In this document: piece by piece, positions 24,175 through 35,870 of the stretch
How positions within the stretch are numbered: the first letter of the stretch is position 1
Layout: each line of letters begins with the position of its first letter
Assembly: GCA_051453625.1 (NCBI GenBank)
Contig: JBOZIK010000001.1
Location: 79,942,540-80,006,539 of the forward strand
Reading direction: 5' to 3'
Source of the DNA: Welwitschia mirabilis
Lineage: Eukaryota > Gnetophyta > Gnetopsida > Welwitschiales
Length of the DNA stretch: 64,000 nt
Notes under the pieces: generated by a model
The model's input: only the letters and a program-made list of their open reading frames with translations
What the model was told of the DNA's origin: nothing
The model's database searches: none
Position numbers and translations under genes: made by a program

Positions 24175-27100
24175 AACCAAAGCATCTTCCTTCAAAATGA
24201 AGATAATAGATTTATAAATGTCTAAAAATTAGATGAAGTTAATCTTATCATTTAAAATGCCCAAGTAAAATATTTAATAATCATGAAAACTTCATAAGTA
24301 AATACATAAGTTAAGTTAAAGATATTCAAGTGATAGCATGATGTTTACCAAAAGAATCAACTAAAGAAGAATTTAGATAATGGCAAGGGAAAAATCCAAA
24401 ACAAGTGCTTTTAGCATGTTCAAAGTTTAATTGATAGATATGTTAATGATTTTTAACCTTTTATTCATTAACTTCTGAATTTCCCAAATGTTCAAGTTGG
24501 AGGTTTCAATTAAGCCATTTTAAGATGTACTTTTTCTAAAAGATAAGAACCTAACCGTTGAAAAGTTTAACTAGTTATGTAAAAAGTGCACTCAAGTATT
24601 GTATTTTTCAAAAGAAAAAGGTTAAACCAAATAGAAACCAATTGATAAAACATAAAAGGTATTCAATCATTTTAGAGTAAAATCAATTGGAGGTAAAGAG
24701 AGTAAAATGCTAAAACTTAAATAGCATAATTTTCATAATTCAAATAAGAGATAAAGAAGTGATAAATTACATTGATAAATAATATTGTATTGAAACATTA
24801 CAAATCATGAGTATTATTAGATAATTCATTTATGGTAATACTCAAAGAATAGATTCAAGAAGTGTTTAAGGAATTTTAAGAATGTTTAAGAAGATTAAGA
24901 AGCTCCTTAAGATTTAACTCTAAGCATGGATTACCATCAAGAAGAGAAGGCTTATTCCAATTCAAAATTTCAAGATATTTCAAGTCAAACTTTTGAAAAG
25001 GATAATCATCAAAAGCACAAGGTAAAGTAAACATGGTAAGAAAAGAAATAATATAAGTTGAGGTTCACATGGATTTTTAAAAGGAAGAGATTGAGAGATA
25101 GGATAATTAGACTCTTCAAAATTATGAGTGTCATGAAAGTCAAAAAAAGAACATGACCTTGATAATTATATGAATGTTATTATCAAGGTCATTATTAAGA
25201 TCATAAGGTAATATGATAGTAAAAGTAGAAGAGAAAAGAAGGATGTGATTTAAAGTTATACATAAAGGCATAGGTGGAAAGGATGTAGAAGTATGGGCAG
25301 AAAGAATAAGTCTATACGCTATGAAATTTGAATGAATCTTTATGGGTCCTTCATTATGATCAAGGTCTTCATAATTGTATTTATCATTATTTTGTTGGGT
25401 TGTTGCTTCACTTTCCTTATCATTATTTATAACAAAATCTTCCTTATTTTGTTGTATAGTGCTTTCATTATCTAAATTATTGGATTCATTGAAAAGATTA
25501 TTAAGAGAAATAAGAGCATCATTTTCATAGATGATTGAAAATTTTTTAGATTTTTCATGAATGGATTCCTTATCTCAATTATCTAGTAGTAAATGAATGG
25601 TAGGGATATAATCTAAAACCTCAATATCATTTAATAAATGGTCATCCTCATCCTGATTGTTGAAAGATTGAGTAAAGTTATTATGATCTCCCCTTTACTC
25701 ATCTCATAATAAGTAGGATGTTAAAGTATAATCTAAAATTGCATCTTCAAGTGAAAAGAAAAAATCATTATCATTTGTGTCAAAGTTCTCCTCATTTTCC
25801 TCAAGGAAGGATGAAGTAGAATAGTTTTGAGGATGTTATATTATAGAAGAACCTTGATTTAGTGATAATGTTTGTTGCAAGATTTCAACTAATTTTTCTA
25901 AGTTCTTATTGATGTTTTCTTGGTTTTTCTTTATTTCATCAATCTTTTCTTTTAATTAATCATTTTATTCCTCATAGTAATTCATAAGAGATGGTTCATC
26001 TTTAAAGTAATGCATAGAAGATGATTGGGATGGACAAAAATGACTATAGAAATTTGTTCTAAATAAGGTGGAACCATAAGAGGTTTGAAAAGAAAAGGGA
26101 AAAGAATAAGAAGGTTGAAAAGAGAAAGCGGTCCAATTCCTAATTTTGACAACATTTTATGTTATTCTCCCTCTTGCAACAACCTCTTGAAGTATTTGAT
26201 AATTATAAACCTCAAAAATATTTCTCCTCCTTTCTGCAAAAGTTTTCTCAAAGTATTTTCTTACTATTATTCTTAGAAATTTTCAAATTTCTCCTTCTTT
26301 TAGCAAGAATTTTCCCAATGGTTCTTCTATCACTATTCATTAAAGCAATTGGGAAGAATGAAATAAGAGAATTTTATTTCAAGATGATAAAGAAAATAAG
26401 TACACAATGAAGATCAAGTTTTTCTTTCTTTGATGTTTTATTATTTTATCAAAATTGTTGATCCTTAATACTTAAAAGATGTGTAATGGCTATCTATCTT
26501 AACTCTTGTAAAAATAACTAACAGAATGACTATAGAGAGAAAATAAAATCTGATTCTGAAATAATAAAAAATAAAAAATATTTTTTTTTCAAATCTTAGA
26601 ACTTACATACCTGGGATGTGCATACCTGAATTTTGCTTAAAGTCAAATAATCCTTTTCTAATATTTCCTTTATTTAAATTCCACTCCCTATGATATTCCA
26701 TTTATCTACTAGATTTTATTATGTCCCTACATGCTTAGATTAAAAAACCAAAAACTAAAATAAAAAATAATAGCTTGTCATCCACCTAGTTATGGTAATA
26801 ACAATAGAGACAATAATCAAATAAAAAATTAAATGCTAAAAAAATTTAGAAAATAAAAAATTAAACTATCATCCTCTATGTTGCAGGGACAATGGAGAAA
26901 AACCGAAAATCAAAACTAAAAAACTCAGCCAAAAAAATTACTGAATGAAAAATAAGACTGTCATCTAGTATATTATGGGGATGAAGAAGAATACAACAAT
27001 AATTTTATTATCAAAACAAGAATATAAGAAAAAGTGCAAAAGTAAAAATTAATTTGGAAATTGTAAAAATGTCATGCCCAATGTTATTAGGATGATAAAG

Positions 27101-27260
27101 AGAACGAAAGGATCCCTAAAACTATAGAAAATAAGAATTTGTTGAATTTAACCTATTATAAGTTTGGCTAAAAATATAGCACTAATTCAAATAAACAAGC
27201 TAAACAGAATATTTAAGGTACTTCTCTAATTAATGACAATTCTTTAGCTTGTTATGGCCT
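24175..27260 (-). mobile_element. Non-autonomous Athila internal region (copy 3)
   Basis: Continuous from the primer site (27261-27278) to the gap, and the clearest evidence that this family lacks gag-pol: leader with palindromic motifs (26560-27260), lineage-specific ORF (about 26080 to 24990), then the integrase-end segment (about 24360-24560) and the hairpin block (about 24185-24240). It is collinear with copies 1 and 2. Confidence 0.75.
24990..26080 (-). pseudogene. Coiled-coil / Ser-Pro-rich ORF of the non-autonomous Athila (copy 3)
   Basis: On the minus strand from about 26080 the translation passes through a MHYFKDEPSLMNYYEE segment (Tyr/Glu repeats as in copy 1) into a heptad-like, Lys/Glu-rich helix of about 35 residues (LKEKIDEIKKNQENINKNL, followed by the KLVEILQQ also seen in copy 2), then an acidic Asn/Asp-rich part and a degraded Pro/Phe-rich tail. 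Only scattered stops interrupt the first 130 codons. No domain recognised. Conservation of the same features in three copies argues that it was once translated. Confidence 0.55.
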
Positions 27261-27278
27261 TCCTTGGCAATGGTGCTA
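27261..27278 (-). other. Primer binding site (tRNA-Asp type), copy 3
   Basis: On the minus strand TAGCACCATTGCCAAGGA, five transitions from TGGCGCCGTTGCCGGGGA. It is 3 bases from the LTR at 27282. Confidence 0.85.
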
Positions 27279-27281
27279 AAA

Positions 27282-28547
27282 TGTTATGGTATGAATTTAT
27301 GCAATCCTAAAGTTCTTTAGGTAAAACTATAAATCAAATAACTTATAGAAAACACACACTAGTATTGAGAAGGGTTCACCCAAATTTCATAATCCCAATA
27401 AAAGGACTATGCTAATAGTTAGAGAATTGATTTTCAATATGTTTTTATTCTTTTATGTTATAAAAATTAGAAGCAAATAAATAAATAAATGCAATGCAAG
27501 TGAATAGAAATGAAATGCAAGTAGAAATGAAATGAACTCTCTTGGTTCCTAATCCTTCTATCACTAAGACTAGTCTTTCTATAATTTAGATCAATTAAGA
27601 AGAGTATTCACTAGTTCTTAACCAATATAAACTATTAGATTTACAAAATAAAATATAAAATGCAATATGAAATGGAATGGAAAAGCACTGAAAATCTAAT
27701 ACTAAATAAGGTCAACTTTAACAAAGGTTGCCCTTATGATCTAGATAAATCACAAAGTTATCACATTAAACCATGATCAATGTAAACCATAAAGGACATA
27801 TAAAATTAAAATGAAATAGCAATTGTATTGATTCAAAAGAGTATTTGTATTAATTCAAGAACTTTTACATCCACTTAAAAATAGAATAATAGCACCTTAA
27901 TGGAAGAGACTCTGGCTAAGACCAAGAAAACTCCTTTCTGTAGCTTTAGATGGACCTCTTGTCCTTCAATTTTTGGTCACAAGTATATCCAATATAAAAG
28001 ATGAAAAGAGAAATAAAGGAGTGGAAGGGTATTTATAGTTTTATAATGAGGTTCTAGAAACATAACCATAGAAGTCAAAAAATAAACCCTAATAGCCTAA
28101 ATAGGTTGCTTGTCCCCATTACAAAGATAATTCTTGTCCACCATACAAAAATAGTTGTCATCCTAACTATCATTAAAATGATAAAGGGAAAGTCATCCTA
28201 TGTCAAAAGGTATATCATCAGCCTTATGCCCCACTGTTAGCCCTGTAGCTTCTGTCCATGTCAGCAAGGTTGTTGTCCTGCCTATTGAGAAAATGACATA
28301 GGGGATAACAGGCTTTCTTATCTCCAATTTCAAAGGTAAGTTAATCTCTTACAATATGAAGGCTTCTTCCAAATATGCAATATCAAAATAATCCTAAGAA
28401 ACTGCTTAAATATGCTAAGAACCACATGTTTTATTAATCATCCTGTCAGATCTTCATAATCAATAGTATTGCATCCAAACCTATCTACATGTCCTACAAA
28501 AACACTCAAAATACATCATCAAATTCCTAGAAATTGGCATTGAAATA
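27282..28547 (-). repeat. Athila-family LTR (5' LTR of composite)
   Basis: A 1.27-kb LTR, left edge TGTTATGG, right edge TTGAAATA (element-strand start TATTTCAATGCC). It contains the palindromic motif at about 28158-28195, and CACACACTAGTATTGAGAAG (27353-27372), shared with the other family LTRs. Its right neighbour GTCAA (28548-28552) is Tekay LTR sequence. Confidence 0.85.
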
Positions 28548-30153
28548 GTCAAAGTTTATCAACACCTTATGAAATCTTTAGTAGACTTGTAGTTAACCTT
28601 GTCATGTATTTTCCTTATCTAGCCCTTTTCTAAGAATTATGCTTGAGCTCGTTAATGATCATTAACCTATGTGAATTAAAATAAGAACTTAATACTAGCT
28701 AGAATAATCACTTGTATAAACCTTTGAGAGTGTAACTTTTTGTTGGGAGTTCTAAGGCACTGGGATAGGACTGTCATGGTGAAAAAGACAAGATTGTGCA
28801 CACCTTTGATTATGACTCTTATTGTAAACTTTATTTTTACCTTGGAAACCTTCCTTCCAATCTGATTCCTTATCATGGGCCATATTGAGGACTGTAGTAA
28901 AATATAGTTCTCACACAATTTTTGCTTGTGCAAGAGTAGATGCAAATGAGAAAGAAAAAAGGAGCTAGTAGTCATTGTCGTCTAGGTGTCTTCCACTTAT
29001 TCATTTAGTCATCATGTGTTTAATTGTAATTATGCTATATTTAGTTTAGTTGTGTATTTATTATATGTAATTATGAAGAAACAATTGAACTTCAGTCCTA
29101 TGATTAGCACTAATACTCCTCTGTTAGTTACCTAATATGCTTATTATTTTAGTTTTATGTGAATAAAATATATTAGTTTTCTTGTTATTATAATAAATGA
29201 AGTAGAGTTGACTTAATTAAACATTATTAATGTGATACTTATTACTATTATCGATTATATTTTTATATTCTAATATTATTACATAAATATTAATAAATAT
29301 TCTATTCTTTCTTAAATAGTGAAATAGTTATTACTTAAGCTTTTTAAAGATGAACTCAAGGTTGATAACCTAATAGTTAGTTACAACTCAACATTTAGAA
29401 TTTTTGAATAGCATAAATGATGTCAAACAAAGGATTTGGAGCTTGAATCTTAACAAGTAAAGTTTTAGTTCACCTTGCTGTACCCATCCTTAGCATGGAA
29501 ATCAAAGGGACATATGTTGGAATTTAATCATAAAATCAAAATTTAAATTGATATTATTATTAGGTTTTTCCCTAATAATCAATATTCCTTTTGTGTAATC
29601 AATGTTTGCAAAAAAACCTTGGGTTCTGATTTCCTTCTCATCTTGTGCCTTGCCTTGGCACTTGTCCTCCCTCTTCCTAATAGTGCATCACTGGGTCTAC
29701 TCTGTTTGATGCCTTCCATACCTTCTGATGCTTCTCTAGTGTCTCTCCACCCTCTATTCCCTTCTATTATAATCTCCTTTGCTAGACTGGGCCTTTTCCT
29801 CATCACTCATGCATAGCACTCCCACTACCACCAAACACATTCACGTCCCCCTGCCTTTGCATATCACTGGTGCTACCTAAATGCTCTTTCTTTGATAATG
29901 CCTACATCATCTAATTTATTACTCTAGGCCTCTCCTAATTTTCTAGAGAACTTCCTATTTGTGTTCTCTATTTTACTTTTATACCTGTAAGCACATCCTC
30001 TAGCCTTTCTCATGCCTCATTGGTCTACCTTCTACTATCCATGCTTTGTGTACTAGCCGCCTTCATTCTTAACCTCTGATGCTGTGCATTCACTTCTTGG
30101 CTTACTGTGCAATATCTATTTCAACCCTTAGTGTGGTCCTTTCTTGATGTAAC
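28548..30153 (+). repeat. Tekay 5' LTR, segment 2
   Basis: Collinear with 41353-43038 of the 3' LTR, from TCAAAGTTTATCAACACC-like sequence on. About 29620-30150 corresponds to a GC-rich, CpG-rich block in the 3' LTR, but here nearly all the CpG sites are gone. It ends at GTAAC (30149-30153), the TSD of the Ale-like copia. Open frames in this segment are incidental. Confidence 0.85.
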
Positions 30154-30411
30154 TATTAGGAAGGAAAGATTTTATGTATTATTAAGAGATATTATATTTT
30201 TTTGTAGATTATTGATAGGAGTAAATATAGGAAAAGTCTTTGTAATGACGCTATTAATGGATTAGTACTTATAATGGACCTGTTAGTGGATTACTTCTTA
30301 TAATGGCCTTGTTAGTGAATGTAATGGTAGGATTTATGCATTTTTACTATTTAAGCATTACAAATGTATGATGGTTATAATCAAGGAAATTCATTCCTTA
30401 GATTTTTTACA
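30154..30411 (+). repeat. 5' LTR of the Ale-like element
   Basis: 258 bases, starts TATTAGGAAG (TG decayed to TA, as in the partner) and ends TTTTTACA. A TATA-like CTATTTAAG near 30348 and AAATTCATTCCTTAGA near the end are conserved in the 34956-35180 copy. Confidence 0.87.
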
Positions 30412-30423
30412 TGGTATCAGAGC
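30412..30423 (+). other. Primer binding site (initiator tRNA-Met), Ale-like element
   Basis: TGGTATCAGAGC, an exact match to the copia consensus, directly abutting the LTR end. Confidence 0.92.
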
Positions 30424-30474
30424 TGAACACTCAGGAACCCTAGATACTAGACCAAATATTATTATTCTCGACCA

Positions 30475-31365
30475 TGATGGACAAAGGGAACAATGGGACG
30501 AATGATGGTGAGGATAGTAAAGATGTGCAATCGCCATATTACCTAAGCTCCTCAAATAATTTAGGGATGCTGATTTGCTCGGTGCAGCTTCATGATGAAA
30601 ACTACGATGAGTGAAGCAAGGCTATGAATAATTCTCTTTGAGGGAAGGGAAAGATTAGTTTCATTGAAAGAACATTGAAGTGACCATTAGACGATTCACC
30701 AGAAATTGAAGATTGGTTGATGGTGAACTCGATGATCATGGCTTGGATATCCAACATGATCAAAACAAGCATACATTTGATGATAACATATGTGGAGAAC
30801 ATAAGGGACTTGTGGAAGGACTTGTGTGAAAGATTCACGATGGGGAATGGGCTGCAAGTTTAAGAACTCAAGGAAAACTTAACTAAATACCATCAGAATG
30901 ACCAACCTTTGGTCATGTATTACAGCTGCTTAAAGTAAATATGGGATGAGTTGGTAGACTATGATCTCATTCTTACGTGTCATTGCAGTGGATGTACATG
31001 CAAAATCATAGCAGAATTGACTAAGAAATAAGAAATTGAACAGATTCATTAATTCTTGATGAGTCTGGATGATGCAGTTTATGGAATTGTTTACTCAAAT
31101 ATCTTGAGTGTGGATCCTTTGCCCAGCTTAATGCATGTCTACTTAATGGTGATTCAAGAGGAAAGACATCGGAGCATGACTTAAGTAGAGGAAGAAAAAG
31201 GAGATGTGTTGGCTTTTATGGCTCAACCTAGGACCATGAAAAAAGCAACAATATTCTAGGTTCATAATAAGAATGTGACTTATTCACATTATGGAAAATT
31301 TGGGCACGAGGTAAAGGAGTGCTTCAAAGGATCAGATATCCCGAGTGATGGCTGAATGAAAGACC
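30475..31365 (+). pseudogene. Ale-like gag
   Basis: Starting with MMDKGNNG near 30475, the frame shows the copia gag signature: SPYYLSSSNNLGMLI, a DENY block, WISNMIKTSI, the LWKDLCERFTMGNG motif (about 30800-30850), and QEERHRSMT near 31160. The zinc knuckle at 31281-31322 reads Tyr-x2-Tyr-x4-His-x4-Cys: both leading Cys have changed to Tyr, each a single G-to-A step, so RNA binding would be lost. Several TAG/TGA stops interrupt the frame. Gag would form the particle. Confidence 0.85.
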
Positions 31366-31639
31366 GCAAGGTGGTCAAGGAGTAGGATGTGACGGAAGAT
31401 GCAGTGGCTCAGGAGGAGGTGGCACCAATAGAGTGGCCAAGGATGCAGATTCTCATGTGCCAATGCCATGCAGATTAGAAATTTCCAGCCACAAACCAAG
31501 GTGACAAAGGGCAATAAAAGCAGCTTTCCAGGACTGAACACCAAATAATGGAACTCTTTGCTAAATCTTTTGAATGGATCTTTTGAATGGATTGAAGAAT
31601 AGAGGAACCAAAGAAATCACTGGTAAGTCTGACTATGAT

Positions 31640-32830
31640 GATTGGATCTTAGATATAGGAGCATCATAGCACATGATCAAAAAGATCCAACTTTTAATCA
31701 ATGTAAAAGATATTTCAACATGTTTCGTGGGACTTCCAAATGGGACACATACCCTTGCAATAAAGAAAAGAACATTGTCACTTGGAAACAATGTTTTTAT
31801 TCATAATGTTTTATTTGTTCCTCATTTAACCTACACACTCATATCTATTTCTCAAATGATGTGAGATTTAAATTGCACCATCACATTTTCTCATAAGTTG
31901 TATGTGATACAGGACTGAACTTCGAGGACAATGATTAATGCAGATAAGCTGGGCGATGAGGTGTACTTACTCTAAGAAATAAAAGTACTTAGTGCAACCA
32001 ATGCAAAGAAGATTGATGGAATGGCATAAAAGATTGGAACATCTGTCTCATGGAGCAATGTAAGGTATAGTTGATATTAGTAAGAATAAAAAGGGATTTG
32101 ATTTCTCAGCTTGTGATGTATTTTTTTGAACCAAACAAACTCGTGAGAATTTTATTATTTTTGATAATAGACCATAATATTGTTTTACTTTAATTCGCTA
32201 TGATTTATGGAATGCGTATCGAGTTTTGGCGTCTTGTGGAGTAGTTTACTTTTTGACAATCATAGATGATTTTTCAAGGATAGTATGACTTTATATATTG
32301 CTTGAAAAATCTAAGGTGCCACGGATTATTAAAAATTTTTATACCATGGTTGAACAACAATTTAATAAGAAAGTGCAAATTTTGCAAAGTGACAATGGAA
32401 GTGAATTTATGTGTTTAAAATCTTATTTTGAAGAAAGTAGTATTATGCATCAAACGTCCTGTGTAGGGACACCTTAACAGAATGGTAAAGTTGAAAGGGA
32501 GCATAGACATATTTTCAATGTGGCTTATGCTTAAGATTTCAAGTGCATCTATCCATTAAAGTTTGAGACAAATGTATTTTAACTACAGGTATTTGATAAG
32601 TCAGACACCCATCAAGGTTCTCCATGGAAAAACACCTTATGAGTTTTTATTCAAACAAGTACCGAATTACACGAACTTGAAGGTTTTTGGTAGTTTATGC
32701 TATGTACATCATCATGTACATGATAAAGATAAATTTGGTAAGTAAAGAAGGAAGTGTATTTTTGTGGGATACTCATATAGTAAAAAGGGTTGATGAGTTT
32801 TTGATCTATATACATAGGAATATTTTATTT
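31640..32830 (+). pseudogene. Ale-like protease and integrase
   Basis: The protease shows WILDIGAS near 31646-31670 (the DTGA/DSGA catalytic loop with Ile in the second place). The open stretch 31673-31864 carries FVGLPNGTHTLAIKK and HNVLFVPHLTYTLISISQ, the protease-to-integrase linker typical of copia. Integrase follows: a WHKRL block near 32021 (zinc region), FLTIIDDFSRI near 32252, SDNGSEF near 32390 with the second catalytic Asp, and QNGKVERK near 32480 with the catalytic Glu retained. Frames are interrupted by stops and at least one frameshift. Integrase would insert the cDNA. Confidence 0.83.
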
Positions 32831-33239
32831 CTTAAAATGTAATTTTCCATGAAGATGTATTTCTATTCTTTGATTTGAATATTGTTTCACCTATGATAGA
32901 GTTGGTGCCTAGGCATGATATTATTTGTGATGACAATGACGATAAGGGGAGTGGTGTTGGTGGTAGAACCGAGGTGGCTCCACTCAAATCAGCTATGCTT
33001 GATGCCAAGGGGAGTGGCGTCAAGGAGGCATCATCGAGTAAACCTATAGTGGGAGATACCACACTTGAAGCAGGAATAGACCCTATGAGCAAACCCATGG
33101 AAGAACTTGGCCAAGGGCATCAACATTGAGAACCGAATGTAAAACTGAAAGATTCTGTGACTTATTTTGCGCCTTATTCCATTACTAACTATATTACCTG
33201 TGCAAAATTTTCCTCAAATCATTATAGATTTCTGGTGGC

Positions 33240-34250
33240 CATGACTCCAGGTGTCGAACCCAATCATTATGCAAAAGCAATGAAGGAGGATTGATGGCAG
33301 GAAGCCATGGGTAAGGAGATTAAGGCTCTTGAAGATAATGATATATGGACTTTTACATCTTTACCAATAGGCAAGAAGCCATCAGTTGCAAGTGGGTCTA
33401 TAAAATTAAATATAACTTTAATGGAATGGTGAAAAGATACAAAGCCTGGTTAATGGTTCTTGAAAACTGACAGATTAAAGGGCTCGATTATAAAGAGACT
33501 TTTACTCCTATGACGAAGATGGTAACTGTGTGTAGTTTTCTAGTGATAGTAGCATTTCTAAAATGGAAATTATATCAAATAGATGTTCAAAGTGCATTTT
33601 TGCATGGTGAGTTAAATGCGGAAATCTATATGAAATTGCCTCCTAGATTTTCTACTCCTATAGGTAAATTCTATAAATTGTGAAAATAGCTTTATGGTCT
33701 ACAACAGGCTCTGAGATGTTAGTTCTCTAAATCAAAAATGGTACTTTGATGGTATATATTTTCTCAATCTTATTCAGATTACTCTTTGTTTGNNNNNNNN
33801 NNNNNNNNNNNNNNNNNNNNNNNNNNNNNNNNNNNNNNNNNNNNNNNNNNNNNNNNNNNNNNNNNNNNNNNNNNNNNNNNNNNNNNNNNNNNCTCTAAAT
33901 CAAAAATGGTACTTTGATGGTATAGATTTTCTCAATCTTATTCAGATTACTCTTTGTTTGTTTTGACTAAAGAGAATGTGTGGTTGAATATTCTTATATA
34001 TGTCAATGATTTGCTTATCATTGGTAATGATTCCGATGCTATGGCATGATTCAAAAATTATCTCAGTAAGTTTTTTCGTATGAAATATTTAGGTGTTCTT
34101 AAATACTTTCTTAGGATTGAAGAGGCTCAATGAAAAGATATTTTTTTTTTTGTTAAAGTAAATATGTGTTGAATATTATTTCTGAAGCAAGGTTATTATG
34201 CACAAAACCGACAGCATTTCCAATTGAACAAAATCACCAACTCGCCTTGT
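33240..34250 (+). pseudogene. Ale-like reverse transcriptase
   Basis: Copia RT motifs appear in order: YKAW near 33440, KGLDYKETFTPM near 33480, YQIDVQSAFLHGELNAEIYM near 33570-33630, LYGLQQAL near 33690, and the active site YVNDLLIIGND at about 33999-34030. The usual YVDD has become YVND by one G-to-A change (codon 34005-34007), which removes a catalytic Asp. A 100-N gap (33793-33892) is flanked by a 68-base duplicate (33725-33792 and 33893-33960), so the apparent break there is probably an assembly artefact. Confidence 0.87.
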
Positions 34251-34429
34251 GTAATGGGGCGGTTATAGATGATCCAAAGCACTATCAATAGTTGATTGGA
34301 AGATTTATCTATTTAATAATTACTCAAAAAAATTTGGGTTACTGTGTGCATACTTTAGCTTAATTTATGAAAAATCCTTGTATAGAGCATTGGGATGTAG
34401 CTCTCTGAGTGGTGTGATATTTGAAGGGC

Positions 34430-34948
34430 AATCTAGGATAGGGTATTATTCTTTGGGCTGATCAATATTTGTGATTGAGGGTATTTTGTGATTCTGATTA
34501 GGCAATTTACCCTCTTACTCGGTGGTATCTGATGGGATATTTTGTATTATTGGAAAATACGTTGGTATCTTGGAAGACGAAGAACTAGCTTATAGTGTTG
34601 CATTCATCTGCTAAAGTAGAGTATAGGGCGATGACCACCACGACTTGTGAATCGAAGTGGTTTAAGGGTTGCTAACTTACTTAGGCATTGATCATGTGGG
34701 GCTCATGTGATTGTATTGTGACAGCCAATCGGCGATCCATATTGTGGCTAATCCTTCATGAGCACACTAAACATATTGAGATAAATTGTTATTTTGTGTG
34801 TGATGAGATTACATGTAGTAATATTATGATAAAATATGTTTATACTATGAAGCAACTTATCAATATTATCACCAAAGGACTTGGTAGACGTCAATTTGAT
34901 TATCTACTATGCAAGTTGGGAATTCAAAATCTACATGCTCTAACTTAA
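34430..34948 (+). pseudogene. Ale-like RNase H and C-terminus
   Basis: Weak RNase H traces run from 34440 to 34700 (the region of the usual SA-EAEY motif near 34605-34630 reads as a frame-shifted AKVEYRAM-like stretch). The open stretch 34688-34948 holds the end of copia pol: HEHTKHIEINCYFVCDEI and TMKQLINIITKGLGRRQFDYLLCKLG, the family's terminal motif. A purine tract, AAGGAAAAG at 34947-34955, follows immediately before the 3' LTR. Confidence 0.82.
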
Positions 34949-34955
34949 GGAAAAG

Positions 34956-35180
34956 TATTAGGAAGCAAAGATTTTGTATATTATTAGGAGATTATATTTT
35001 CTTATAGATTATTGGTAGAGTAATTATAGGGAAAGATTTTGTAATGACCCTATTAGTGGATTAGTGCTTTTAATGGATTTGTTAGTGGATGTAATGATAG
35101 GATTTATGCATTTTTACTATTTAAGCATCNNNNNNNNNNATGGTTATAATCAAGGAAATTCATCCCTCAGACTTTTTATA
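34956..35180 (+). repeat. 3' LTR of the Ale-like element
   Basis: Starts TATTAGGAAG and ends TTTTTATA (CA decayed to TA); the partner still ends ACA. A 10-base gap is at 35130-35139. Confidence 0.86.
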
Positions 35181-35642
35181 GTAATAAATGTCACTACTCC
35201 CTCCTCACTGTCCAACTACATTATTTATCGTGCTCTCCATGCCCTTGGTCTTCAACCTGCATTCTTGCTATCTGATTCTGCCTTTTCTCCTCCTCACCTA
35301 TATCTTCTCTAGTAAATCCCCACCTTACCCTATGCACCAGCACTGATCAGCATCTCACATTCATCACTGGCACCTTACATGTCTCATAGGTGATTGTCCC
35401 CTTAGGTTGTTCCAGCCACTGTCTGTGTTTTAGCCATTGCTAGTGCTTCATTAAGAATCATGAACATTTCCCTACTTTGGTCTTTTATAGATCCCCTATG
35501 TGTATGTACAGTGTCATCCCTCATCTCCTCTAGTTTCGTTAGTACTCTTCATTAATTATCCCCCACCCTCTATGCTTAACTTGAAATTTACATTCCCACA
35601 TTATGAAAGAGCCAGAAATCATTCACTAATGGTGCATTATCA

Positions 35643-35691
35643 TAGCAGTTAAGTTGGGTATAAAAAGATTAAGAAGTCATGAGTTCAAATC
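35643..35691 (+). other. tRNA/SINE-like pol III box pair within the Tekay LTR
   Basis: TAGCAGTTAAGTTGG at 35643 resembles an A box (TRGCNNAGYNGG) and GAGTTCAAATC at 35681 resembles a B box (GGTTCRANYCC), spaced as in tRNA-derived SINE heads. The other LTR has TAGTAGTTAAG at 43491 and GGTTCAAATCC at 43530. I see no full cloverleaf, so this is not a tRNA gene; a captured tRNA-derived fragment is an inference. Confidence 0.4.
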
Positions 35692-35870
35692 ACTGATACA
35701 ATAGACATAAAATATTTAGGCCCTAACCGTTTAGAAAATAAGAGAAGTGAAAAATACTAATTCAATGTACATTTTCCAAGAACATTCAGAATTCACCTAA
35801 TATTTTCATGACATAATCATAGTCTATTCTTATTGAATTTATAGATTACTAAACTAGAAATATATGGTTT

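Larger units (their letters stand above)
11823..28547 (-). mobile_element. Athila-like composite insertion within the Tekay 5' LTR
   Basis: The block is bounded by Athila LTRs in the same minus orientation (11823-13025 as the 3' LTR, 27282-28547 as the 5' LTR). Its flanks are GTTAG on the left and GTCAA on the right, which I read as a decayed 5-bp TSD differing by two transitions. The uninterrupted Tekay 3' LTR has TCAAAG at the equivalent site. Internally there are two separate primer sites (24014-24031 and 27261-27278), an LTR start at 24035, and three 100-N gaps, so more than one Athila internal region is present: a tandem LTR-internal-LTR-internal-LTR array, or nested copies whose joins lie in the gaps. 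Confidence 0.75.
30154..35180 (+). mobile_element. Ale/Retrofit-like Ty1/copia element in the Tekay 5' LTR
   Basis: A 5.0-kb element with short LTRs (30154-30411 and 34956-35180), TSD GTAAC/GTAAT (30149-30153 and 35181-35185), an initiator-Met primer site and gag-PR-INT-RT-RNase H order. Length and gene order fit the small copia Ale/Retrofit lineage. The uninterrupted Tekay 3' LTR (about 43038) confirms the empty site. Two gaps (100 N at 33793-33892, 10 N at 35130-35139) lie inside. All frames contain stops. Confidence 0.88.

Noticed and set aside
29579-29816. Open frames on both strands (65 and 75 codons)
   Set aside because: Inside the Tekay 5' LTR; no conservation of either frame in the 3' LTR copy.
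32832-33129. Overlapping open frames on both strands
   Set aside because: The plus-strand frame (32875-33129) is the variable linker between integrase and RT of the Ale-like element; the minus-strand one is its shadow. Not a separate gene.
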